Source: Eudromia elegans
Lineage: Eukaryota > Chordata > Aves > Tinamiformes > Tinamidae
Direction: 5' to 3'
Length of the DNA: 64,000 nt
Assembly (NCBI GenBank): GCA_003342815.1
Contig: PTEX01000091.1
Location: forward strand, 2,419,489 to 2,483,488
Below are positions 29,301 to 40,914 of the stretch, one piece after another. A program made the position numbers and the translations under genes. Each line of letters opens with the position of its first letter. Position 1 is the first letter of the stretch. The notes under the pieces are model-generated. The model was not told the DNA's origin. It saw only the letters and a list, made by a program, of their open reading frames with translations, and did not search any database.

Positions 29301-31719
29301 AGGTAACAAAAATACTGTAGTAGCCAGAGGCAGTTTTCCAGGGACATTGAACCAGTCTGTGACAGACAGAAAAAAAAAAAAGTCTCTCTATCGGTGTTTA
29401 CATTCTTGATACGTCAAATTTTCTTGATAACTGAGGAATTTTCTTTGTTCAGTGTAAGGCCTTGAATCCGACTGCAATAACATAGCACAAAAGTTCCTTC
29501 AGGGAATATAACTGGAAACCCTGATTGTCACACAAGAACACATATTTTGGTAGACTGATGGGCTGTATCAGCTCCCAGTGACGCACAGCTGTCACTTAAG
29601 TGCATGGGTAACAATCTTCCTGCCATTCGCACTAGATGGGCACAAGGAGACTGTTACTAGAAGTATTGTCATTAAGTAACCTAAGTAAGCTCTGTGAAAA
29701 GAAACTTTTTGTTTTGTTTCTTATAGAAAGGATAGGAAGAAGTTGGAACATATTATTTTTGCTAAAGTCCAGAATTAACAATCTACTATTAAAAAAAAAG
29801 AAAGAAAATACAATCTACAGAAAGCAACAGAACTCTGACAGTATAGCTTATGAGTTACAACAGCCTTACTTTCCCCCAGATGCATCCTTCTTCTCCAACC
29901 TCCTGAAACACCCAATGGTAATACACAATTTTTTCTGTCTTTCAAGACCATTTCTACAGCTAAAGTTTAATTTTCCAGATTTTTTTGCAGTCTCTGTCTG
30001 AAAATATACTCCTTTTTAGAGTTTGTCTTAACTTCACTGCTAACACTATGTAATATGAAGCATAACAAGACAAAGTATATATTGAGATGTAGTGAAAATG
30101 AAGCTTTATCAGTTCTCTCATCAGCCATGCTCCCCATACCTGGGGTGTCAAAATGGCCTAATTTTAAGAAAACTTCATAGAACTGAAAACTCTGAGTAAG
30201 ACTACTCTGTCATGCTTCTTGGACACTTTGAAATTTTTTCCTTTCTGTGGACTTTGAATTCTTCAGTTTGCTTTGCTGAGTTTCAGTTAAAATTCAGATA
30301 CAACAGGTAAATATGCTAGGTCACGTGAAAACATTGTTGCAGATTGTGCCCAAATATATATGTATAATCATCTTATGGAATTTGAACAAAGTATACCTAG
30401 GACATAATGCATGCTGTGATAGTTGCATTGTAATTAGACAGTCATTGGCAGCCAGCAGAAAGAGAACAGGTAGTAAGGACAAGAAGTTATTTTTCCCATG
30501 CTGATTACAGAGGCAGCCCTGGAGCTGCTGCTAATGGAAGCAGAACAGGCTTGTTAGGGGACAGCACACTCAGCTTGGGCAAAACCATGTATGCAAACTA
30601 TCATCGTGTGTACATGCTACTAAGATGTTCAACTCCTGAACTATTGTTTCATGCTTTCTAAGCATTTTCAGAAGGGTTGCTATATGAGATAATTTTGTTT
30701 CATATATTTATATATATACACATATATATGAGTCTTTAGCCATCTAAAAAAACTTGGGAAGTTTTCTTTAATGAGCTTATAGTTTCAGCATAAGATACCA
30801 TCTTAAGTAAACAGATAAAATGTACATCCTTGATTGGGAATGATTTCACCTGGTTCTAGACCCAAAGAAGTTAATGCCAAAATTCTTGCATTAAGGTTTG
30901 CCCTTATCAGAGGTTAAGATTTCCAGTATGGAATATTCCCAGACATGGTATGGTAGAAAGGCTAAACCTCCCATTCTGCAAATATTTTGCTCTCTGAACT
31001 AAGACTAGAGATTCTCAAGCAAAAAAGTTTGACTTTGCATCAAAATCTGAGTTGCTTGTGCTGTTCAACAAATGAGGCAGCATGTGAGACCTGATTCTTA
31101 TAAGTCACAGACTTCACAGACTTTGATCTCTGAAGTCCCCTATACGGTTTAGAGAGCCACTTGAAACACTAAGTGACTCTCTTTGACTTTCCTGACTCCT
31201 CTTTGAAGCTTCTGTATAATTTTTGAGAGAAAAGTATTTTCTTAGGACTGGTTTATTCATTTCTCCCCATGGAATGCATGTCATTGTTCATGCTATTATG
31301 TGTTTTCAAGGAAAAGAGAGCTGATGTGCATCTCCTCAGGATATTCTCAGTCAAAGTCCACAGATTTACGAAGTTCATTTTCCAAAACATTTGTTAATAC
31401 TTTGGCTTAAGCAGATATTGTTTAGGGCTGTCAAAAATATTGCATTTTAGTCTTAGTATACTTCAGTCATTCAAACCATGTCAAAGACAACAGGGTTACG
31501 TCAGTGCTTGATGCTGGAGAGAATGTAGACCCAGCACTCATGCAACCTGGATAGGCCTTTGTTAGGTTGATATTGATGTATGCATGTCATGCAGAACAGC
31601 ACAGAGCAAGACAAAGTGTTGAGACCTTCTAACCAGAATAACTTACATGATGTGAACATATACAAACCAATTAGTCAAAGCAGTACTTGTTAGAACATCA
31701 TTTCATTCCCTTCTCTCAA

Positions 31720-31749
31720 CATAAATAAATAAATACATAAATAAATAAG
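31720..31749. repeat. (AAAT)n microsatellite with one 'acat' interruption
   Basis: About seven copies of a tetranucleotide 'aaat/taaa' unit with a single 'tacataaa' variant. Confidence 0.85.
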
Positions 31750-32892
31750 ATTCTTATTTAGTCCCTTATCACCTGAATGTCTTCTTCATTAAATCTTTAG
31801 AACATTGCTGCTCATAAAAAAACAGTAAATGATAAGAAAAATCTTAACTTTGTGTATCCTATGGTGATTGGTAGTCTCAGATTAATACTAATAATAGAAA
31901 AAAAGGCTTAATGAATAAAAGAAGAACTGAATAAAAGAACATTTTGGAATGTTTCTGAGAAGGCTAAAGTAACCAGTATTAGCAAGATCAGAGAACTAAT
32001 CATTGACCTGTGTAGGGACAAGGGTATTTTTTAGCTTTTTATATTGTTAATATCTGTTCTGTGCTTGGAGGATAAATTGTGTTATTAATCTTTCGTATTT
32101 ATTGTATTAACTTAAATGTTGTTTTCCTTGCACAGCTCAGCATATCTTTTTTTCAGAACATGTGGAGTAGTAAACAAGTGAATTTTCTGGATCAAAGAGA
32201 GTAATAGTGATGCTGCTGGGAATGGAGATTTGCCAGTGGCATTTGTTCCTTACATTAAGGAATGGTAAATTTCTGGTTAATAAAAAAAAAAAAAGACAGG
32301 AGGTGCTAGATTCTGTATTTGATTGAGAGGCCAAGAAAGATCCAGATATATGCACCTATTATGTAAAAAATTTACTTCTTAGTGATTTTTTTTAATAATT
32401 ATGATTGTCAACTATTGTTATTATTTTTAATCCAGTTACGCTGTGACTGTAAAAATGTTAAATTTTCAAGTTAAGATGAATCGTTGTCACTGGTAGAGAG
32501 GGAACAATCATCTAACCATGTGTTCATTTTTATATCTCTTGTTCAAGGTAATCTGTGTAATTACTAATTTCCCACAAGCAGATGAACAATATGTTAGCAG
32601 CCACTTGTCATTATATTCTTATTTCCAGACCCATATACCATAGTGCATTTTAATAGAGTAGCAATTTACAAGTCATAATATCATAATTTTTTAAAAAAAA
32701 AGATATTCTTGGTATGAATATACCATATTTAGTCAGTACAAACAAAATAAAAAATCTAATTAATTAAAGTTTCTGCACACCTTTTTAAAGTAACTGCTGT
32801 CAATATACTTAGGATAACGTTTTTACAGTAAACATTGGTCATAGATTTGTTCATCAGGGTATATTTTTTTCAAATACAGTACTCATATGTTT

Positions 32893-33089
32893 TTCCTGAT
32901 GATGTAGTATTTTTTTTATATATATATACATACTATATACTATTATATAGTATATATAATATACTATATATTATATAGATAGATGTGATACTATATGACA
33001 TCATATATGATTATATCATATCAGCAATAGTTATATGTTAATCTATAATAGTATAAATAGTAGGTAATATAATACTACATCCTCAGGAA
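32893..33089. repeat. AT-rich block bounded by 19-bp terminal inverted repeats
   Basis: The left arm 32893-32911 (ttcctgatgatgtagtatt) and right arm 33071-33089 (aatactacatcctcaggaa) are reverse complements over 19 positions with one mismatch. The 159 bp between them is almost pure A+T, with many 'tatata/tagtata' palindromes, so the block can probably fold on itself further. It could be a palindromic AT-rich repeat or a tiny non-autonomous DNA-transposon (MITE-like) copy. I see no clear target-site duplication outside the arms, so the transposon reading is unproven. Confidence 0.6.
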
Positions 33090-36000
33090 GAAGACACTGT
33101 CTTGTTGCTGAGGAAATAGCTATAAGAAATTTCTTATAACATATTCATTAGGTTTCACTGAGTAGGAGAGCAAAATTAAAATTTTCAACATCATACCACA
33201 TTCTTTTTTTTTTAATCTTGTATAAAGTTAATCTCTTTAAAAGTCAGTAGAAGAACATTTAGAGAGACATCCTTATATTGTCACTAAAATATTTCCAAAT
33301 AGCTCTGCTAATATATGGATATAAGCAAAGATCTCCCTCAAAAACTGTGACATGAATATTTTATAAATTAGAAAAAATATAGAAGATAATTCTTCACATT
33401 ATACCAGCTTGGAAGGTGCTGCTTCTTAAAAAGAAATGTTTCTTAATGTTGGAAACAAGAACTTTCTTTTTAAATATCGTAATTAAAGACTAACAACACT
33501 ACTTTCCATTTGCATTCAGTAAAGCTCGCTTACAACAGGGGAAGAGTTTAAAACACACAAATGGTAATTAAATACCCAACTAGTTGGGCTTCTTGAAAAT
33601 CTTCTTCTTTTACTGGGTTTTAGTATATGTAATAAAAGTAATAGCATTCATATACCATTATGCTTTCCAGCTCATTTCTTTTTCTTTCTTTCCTGCTGAA
33701 AACACCTGCCAGTCTAAATTAATTAAGATATAACTGGAAAGTGCTGTGATAATTAAAGAAGAAAACAATCAGCTAACTCAGTTTTATTGTTTGGTGGTTT
33801 TTTTGTTCAAATAATTAATGAATCCAATAATAATTATATAAACATTTTAATTAGCAAGGGATAATTTGGAATTCAGGATATATCTGAAACTCAACCAGTA
33901 ATATGTGTTCCTCAGCAAAATTTAGAAACCTTTTATGGATCTAACCATTACTCTGTAAATAGTTTAACTTGTTAAGACCTGCAGAGGGGATTAAAGTATA
34001 ATGAGAAAGGAGATTTTAGTTCAGTACTTAGGGGAAATCAAATGCAAAGGGGACATTTTCGGCCACATCCTGAGAAACTCTGGTTTAGTCTTCTCTCACA
34101 AAACTCACATCCAGTAGCATAAGTAAAAGGACAGATGAACCATTCTGAACTTCTAACCCCATGTTCCTGGAAAAGACCTTTCACAGTTTTCTTATGAGAA
34201 GATATCAGCAGAGACAAAGACTAAAGTATGAGATAACTCCTTCCTTTGATAAAACATTAAAAGATAGAACTATGAATAACTAATCATCTGACCTACTACA
34301 GAACAAATTGAGTGATTTTCAAGCAGGAATCTCACACAGGGAGACTGAGGTATTGTACATTTCCCAAAAGACTGAGTTTCACAGATTTGGAAACAAAAAT
34401 ATGCAATTTTACTGTTAGCTCTACCACTGACTTAGAAATGCATTAAACTAATGGAATTTTTCAAATAGATAGGGATGACATAGGCCAATTTTCTTATTTG
34501 GCTATGTTGAACAGCAGAACAAGCCAATTCCTACTTCCGTGAACACAGGGCCATTTGGAATGTATGCATCTAAACATACAGGGCAGAGGGAGATAAAAAT
34601 CTCCATTTCATCACTAGATGGAATGAAAAAATTTAGAGATTTTGAAAACTGTTGTGTGACAGCAGACATCCAGACAGAGCAATAATCTCTTGCAACCATC
34701 TCTGTACAGTCTGTGCTCATTTCCACATCATTTGACCAATTTTCTGTCATGACAGGAGAGGGAATCAAAGGCTTCAAATCTATTTCAAACCTTTGTTCAT
34801 TGTCATCCTAATTACTTATTTTTCAAACTTAGTTTATATTCAAGTATAAGAACTTATTTGGCTGTTCCCAGAGGATTTCATCAGGAATTATACAAATATT
34901 TAAAATACTGATGCTCTCAGTTCTATATTGATAGTACGCAAAAATGGAACCCTTGCATTAGGGGAAGCAATGAAGGACTAAGTATTAAGATGACTGTTCT
35001 CAAGCACTAAGGCTTTTTTCCCTGAAAAAGTGAACATATCATACACTAGGGTATGTTTACCACAAGGGGCATATTCTAATAAACATCCTGTTGTTATGAG
35101 TTTATGTAAAGTTTGATTCCTGGTATGGGGAGAAAAAACAATGTATTACAGCTTTTTGTCTACATAGAAGGAACTTCTGTTTAGATTGACTTGATTTTAT
35201 TTACTCTAAGAGGGATTTTATTTTCACAATGAATTCTTCAATCAAAGCTATGTCTAACATCATTAAATATTTCAGAAATGAAAAATAAGTTCCAAGAAGT
35301 ATCCTCTGCAGATTGGAGACCAAGAAACTTAAAGTATTTGGATTAAGCAATACAGAAGAATAGAGCTGGCAGAGAGAGCTGTTTTAGTAGTGATAATTAA
35401 CCGCTCCCTAAGGTATAGTATGACAATACATTGCATTAATTTGTACTTATGGTTGTCAGATAGTGATTAATATTACAGGTAAAGGAGAAAAGTCAAACTG
35501 GATAAAGAACAACAACAACCAAAGACTCAACAAGAAAATTATACTGCTTATGTTATAAAATCCAGGATAAGGAATCGTAGGAGCATGTAAAATAGTGAAT
35601 GTCTGCTACTACAGTTACTAAAATTGTCCTGGAACTCATCTCTGCCTGGAGACAGTTTAGGTGTAGCAAAGCTTGCTAATGCTCCTTTAAGAGACCTTGC
35701 CAGACCCCCATTTTCTCACTGTGCAAATCTATCCTCTGGTCTGGGTTTGGGAAATATGCTTCTTGGTTCAATTCTGAGCAGAAGCTGGCAGAACAGAAAT
35801 GTTATAATATTCAGTGTTCTCTCAAACATTTTTGATTCCATAGTTGCTGTTTAAATAAATGGCTTAGAAAGTGCTTCTTAAAATTCATCTCAGTGGAGAA
35901 AAATTCATATTTTTCTTCCTCATCTTTTATTTAGTTGTGAATAGAAGCCAAAATGTCTTATGAGAACAGTTTTATTAGAAAATAATAATAATAACTTCTT

Positions 36001-36097
36001 CATAGTTGGTGGTTTAAAGTTTTTTGTGAAACAGTAAAAACTCTGGGGAAGTTCAGCTCTAAACTTGTCTTAAATCTTTCACTTTAGGAAAATATTG

Positions 36098-36752
36098 TGT
36101 TGGGGCCAACGCCCTCTTGCCCCTTATATATATAAATGCTCAAGACTGGACGCGTTATTTCCCCGGCGCATGTATCCACGTCACGTGTGCCTTCACGTTC
36201 TGATTGGTTGATTGCCTTGCAAGGCTTACAGAACCTTCCAGTACAAGTCAGTTGGCCACTGAGATTTAGGAAGGTTCTGGAATCCTCCTCCCCTCCCCCA
36301 GGGAGGAATCGTCTCCCCTCCCTCTCCTACCCTGTACCCAATGAAACCCTGGGAATCCTCGCCCAGCCAATCCTGTGGGCTGGGGTGTCCCACTGCTCCC
36401 CCAATCATTTTGGTTATTTCATTCTGAAATGTTATAAATGCTGTTGCTTACATTCAATAAAAGTTCCCACTTTGCATGACTTGGAGAGTGTGTGTCTCTG
36501 TTTACTCCTGGGTGATTGGCATGTATGAGGTTGTATGACTGCAGTGGGACCCCCTTCCTTCTCCGTGCGTGTCCATCCCCGCTTCACCTGCTTACCCTTC
36601 ATCCGTGCCTCCCCGCTTTTCCCCCCGACGGGATCCCTGGGATCTTGCGCCTATAAAGCGGCCGGCACCTGCGACCCCGGACCGGGCTAACTGGAACTGT
36701 CGTCGGGTAAAGTACAGGGGTCGAGTGAGTGGGTCGGAGGCGGAACGCTTTA
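36098..36752 (+). mobile_element. Solo LTR of an endogenous retrovirus (CpG-rich)
   Basis: This roughly 655-bp insert is far richer in G, C and CpG than its AT-rich flanks. It starts 'tgttggggccaac', a classic LTR start. TATAAA lies at 36433-36438 and AATAAA at 36456-36461, 17 bp apart, giving the compact TATA/poly(A) order of a retroviral LTR. Upstream in U3 are several CCAAT-type motifs ('gattggttgattg', 'cccaatgaaac', 'cagccaatcc'). 'atattg' precedes the element (36092-36097) and recurs at 36752-36757. The 3' edge is uncertain: it reads 'gaacgcttta' instead of ending in CA, so the duplication is either 6 bp with a mutated end or 5 bp (tattg) with CA changed to TA. No internal viral genes remain, so it is a recombined solo LTR. 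Confidence 0.8.
36433..36461 (+). promoter_or_regulatory. LTR core: TATA box and polyadenylation signal
   Basis: TATAAA (36433-36438) and AATAAA (36456-36461) lie in the expected order. Transcription would be expected to start about 30 bp after the TATA box, near 36463, just past the AATAAA. That would place the poly(A) signal at the U3/R border, an arrangement known in several retrovirus genera. Activity is unknown. A second TATA-like run, 'tatatatataaa', lies near the LTR start at about 36126-36137. Confidence 0.6.
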
Positions 36753-37545
36753 TATTGTGAGTTAGATATCTCATGAGAGGAAAAAATAATCAAAATTGTA
36801 GCTTCGCATTTAACATATGCACATGTTGGTACTTATCATTACACTCCTGTACTTAGCTGCCTTACCTTGATTTGTGAGCACATAGTTAACAAGCTAAAAA
36901 TGGAAGGTACTTGTACTAAGCTCTTCTACTCAGCTTTGAGCTGTCTCTGTAGTGTGATCAATGCAGCAAGAGAGAATTAGTTATATATTGCTATGATAGC
37001 TATCAGAGACCTCACGGGATTTTCTGTTTGTTGTACACTTAATCATAGATTAAGTATGTCACAAAGTTATAGATTACAAAGATACATTTTTTATTAAATA
37101 GAACTGTTAGCTCTTAAATCCTGGAATAAAATCTNGAATCCATGAAACTCAGGAGATTTATATACACCACTTTATTTACCTCTTGATTTGAGGCCAGTCA
37201 TGCTTTTTAGGGCAGAGGCATGGCTGTAGTGTATCATAGTTTTTCCAAAGCTGGCACAGATAATGCAAATGCATTAAGCAGAGCGTTAGCTGAAAATGGT
37301 GCTGTCCCTAGGGTAAGGATAAGCAGCTCAACAAGCCTTGCAAAGACTCAAAAGTGCTGTGATAGTCACTGATCACACAGTGTTTATATTGATATATTAA
37401 GGGTGCATACCTTAAAGTTTTAAAGTGAAGGCCAAAAGCCTATTTAGAATTGTGATATTGTCTCACAGAATTTTGCTTTTAAGTGAACATATATTGTGTC
37501 TTTGAAATGGAAATGTTTCTGGAAAGACCAGTCTTCTCTCAAGTA

Positions 37546-37596
37546 TGCCAGTTTCGTAGTAACATTAGTAGTTCTGCCAGTTTCGTAGTAACATTA
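37546..37596. repeat. 22-bp tandem duplication
   Basis: Bases 37546-37567 and 37575-37596 are identical ('tgccagtttcgtagtaac' plus 'atta'), with a period of 29 bp. It is a small recent duplication in otherwise unique sequence. Confidence 0.9.
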
Positions 37597-40500
37597 ATCC
37601 TCTTACAGGATTTTAATTATTCTTGAATTACAGCATTCTGTGTTTGTGCAAGCAGGTATCTGTATGCATATTTTTCCTTTTCTGGACTAGTCTGAGAAAA
37701 AAAATACTATTTAAACATAGAATGAAAGAAAAAGAGAAAATGAGGATAATGTTTAATGTTATAGATATGCTTAAATGCCATTTTGCTTATGAGAAAGCCA
37801 TTCAATTTTGTGAGCAGCAAGGAGCAGACACTCTTTTGAATCCCACCCAAAATCTCACAGACAGTTTTATTATTTCATTCACTTCTAGATGAGAAAATGA
37901 AGTTAGAGTTGAAAATACGTTGCTGAATTGGCACAATGCTATGTTTCTAAATACTCTTGTAATAGTGTTTATAATATATCACTGGATATATTTTATATAT
38001 ATGTTCACATACATCACTAATATCTTTCCTATCAATTAATGTATGTGCATATATATTTATATACATATATTTTAAGTAAAAAAAAATTTATCTTAAACAT
38101 AAATATGAAAAATAACTAATAATTGATCACTCTGAGGATAAATCTTAAAGGTTTTTAAGACATCATTTCATTCAATATTTTAAAGTTTACTAGACAAAAT
38201 CTAGTAGAAAAATAAGTCAAACTAATTTATTTCTGTGTAGGACTGTCTACCCTTTGAGCAATTAGTGGCTCAGTAGGAGAAGATGAACATTGAGCAGGGA
38301 ATGGAGTAATGAAGCGAGACAAAAGACAATGTCTCCTGGAAACTATTAGTTCAACAGATTGTCTTTTAGTACTAAAAAGAGCAATTGCAGTTGCTAATCA
38401 ATTGAAATACTGTAGTTAATATGTAAGGCTTAAACCATGTAATAAAGATAGGAAATTCTTTATTGAAATCTGTGTTTTCTATATTGATTATAGATCATCT
38501 CCCTTACTAGTAATCACTTGGAACAGGAAACTGCCATCCCACTTGGCCACCAATATTTACTGGAATGATATAGACAAACAGTCTGATTTGAATGCCTGCT
38601 GTAAGATTCACTTTAAGAATCTCTTCTTAATGTATCTTTTAATTTAAGTCAATAAACTGCGGATTTATCTATTTCAAGTTGCTTCTATGTTGAATAATGT
38701 GAGTTATCCAAATTTTTATTGGTTATTAGTGGTTCAGTGGTAAAAGTATGTTAAAATTGATCCTAAATAAGCATTTGAAATATTTTCACTAAAACAAGAA
38801 AAAACAACCCCTCAGTTAGTGCTTGAAATTGAGCTAAACATTTTATTTGACCTTCAAAGAGATGTTTCCTTTGGAAACCTCTGTAACAAACTCTTGAAAA
38901 ACTCTAGGTGTGCTTCTCACCTGGTACGTGTCCAATCCAGTGGTCTTATAAGAAAGCATATTACAAGAATATTAAGAATCAACTATAGCCTCTAATGTTG
39001 TGCAGGGAATTGCAGTAAGTAAGCAATGGTCAGGGGATAAATCATATTAATTCCAGAATCTTTTGTTACCTTTTTCTGTAAAGTGTAGGGGCCACCCTTC
39101 TCTAGAAGCTTAATGAATCAAGATCAAAAATAAAAACACAAAAAAATTCCTCTTCTCCAGACGAAACCAGAGAATACTACTTAAACAGAATTTTTAAAAT
39201 AGTTTTGAGTTGTTTTTGAAGACATTTTTTGACAAATAAATTAAATACAGAAATAAAAATCCTGCTTTAGATGTAACATCATGTAACATTCACTTTTTGT
39301 TGGTCTGTGTTTTATTTAAGAGGGTTTTGATACACCTATACTATTTATAGTCAAATAGTCAAAGATCTGACGATCTTAATGATTATTTGATTTTACTTTC
39401 TTCATTATCAAGCACATAGGAACTTATATTGCAATTCCTAAATTGCTACATTGCTACAGTTTCTCATAAACAGTGAAAATACAGTGAAAATATGTAACTG
39501 AGAGCATAGTACAATAACAATAATGTTGTTACCATAAATACCAAAAAAAAACATAAATAGGAGCATAATTTGGCTAATAATACCTTCATGACATAAGGAG
39601 ATTGAAAATTCTCCTCTTCCCTCAAAGGAGGGAAAATGGCAGGTACTGTTCTTGTATACAGTATTAAAATTAAATATATAGTTTAAATCCATACAGTGGA
39701 GAAATCAAAAAGGCTTTAGAGAACTGAAGAGTAGAACAATGGGTTTTTGCAACCTTCAAATGCCATTTGAAAAAAAAAAAAGGTTATGTTTGATGAATGA
39801 CACAATGAGCCAATTCATTAAGTTAAAGATAATTAAGATATGGGGAAATCCAATACGACAAAGGAAAGACCATTAAATTATAACATTCATAAGATCTATA
39901 GATTTGTGAGCATATGATTAAACTTGATCTGACATTCTCTAATTTTTTTTATCAGTTAATAGTTAAAAGTCTCTTGGAGTCTATGTTGCAGACAAGGGAT
40001 AATCTTATATGAAATCATTTCTAATTCATAATTCTTGTCATAAAGATACTTATTTCAATCTAATTAGATATTAAAGTACAAAGAAATTGCTCATTTAAAA
40101 TCATTTCACCAATAGATGTTAACAAATTAAATCACAATCTAAAGCAAAGTCTGGACTCAAACCTAAAATTCACAGACATTGAGTTTACAATTAACTAACT
40201 TCCACGAATAACATATTTCAACTAACTGTGATATACCAGTTCTGTGAATGAGTTGGTCTTCACTGCAACATACATGAGAAAATATTAAGAAACACAGATA
40301 TTTTCATAAAATAATGTGATATATAAATACAGTTTTTAGTAATGTTTAGTTGAAGGTATCAGCATATTATATCAACAGATGAGTCTAGATACTTACAAAT
40401 TTACTCCTGCATCATAAAAAGCAAAATGAAACAAAGCCACAAGAGGAGTGAGGCCCACCTTCCTTTAAATATAGCAATGTCATAAAACTCAACCAAAATT

Positions 40501-40867
40501 ATGACTCCATTTCTTTCTGCTAATAGTTACATATTATTTAAGAAGTTCCCTCTAGAAAGAAAGTACTTAGGTATATGTGTATTTTTTTTCATATTTTTGC
40601 TTAGTTTTGACAATATTAGAGGATATATCTAAGGCAGCAGTGTTGTACAATAATCACTACCAAACACTAATTGCAGTATTAGTGAAGTAACCGAGCTTTT
40701 CTTTTTCCTCCAGAAATTATGCCATCCATTCCTTCATTTATTACTTAACTTTCCATTGAACAATATGCATAAATGATCTGGAGTAGAGCAATAATTTAGA
40801 CCAAAACAATGTTCATTCTATTTATTGTCTCTGTGTAATTGTTCAGTTAAATGATAGTATGTTTTCA

Positions 40868-40914
40868 TATATGTGTTTGCATGTATATGTGTGTGTACAC
40901 ACATATGTACATGG
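40868..40914. repeat. (TATG/TG)n simple repeat with hairpin potential
   Basis: A 'tatatgtgtttgcatgtatatgtgtgtg' tract is followed by 'tacacacatatgtacat'. The two halves are partly complementary ('tatgtgtgtg' against 'cacacata'), so it can form a small hairpin. It is a simple repeat with no function visible. Confidence 0.7.

Larger units (their letters stand above)
25202..36091. other. AT-rich non-coding DNA, no gene recognised
   Basis: No exon, RNA gene or clear transposon body is recognisable. A 121-codon plus-strand frame at 29636-30001 has a lysine run and no domain and is judged spurious. A 91-codon minus-strand frame at 34502-34777 is likewise unassigned. Simple repeats and the inverted-repeat element at 32.9 kb are listed separately. 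Confidence 0.6.

Noticed and set aside
29636..30001. 121-codon plus-strand open frame
   Set aside because: Contains an A-run lysine tract and no domain. It is flanked by AT-rich DNA with no splice or promoter evidence.
34502..34777. 91-codon minus-strand frame considered as an exon
   Set aside because: No homology that I recognise and no supporting splice context.
36136..36528. 130-codon plus-strand open frame
   Set aside because: It lies inside the solo LTR across U3, TATA and poly(A) signals. It is open only because the LTR is GC-rich.
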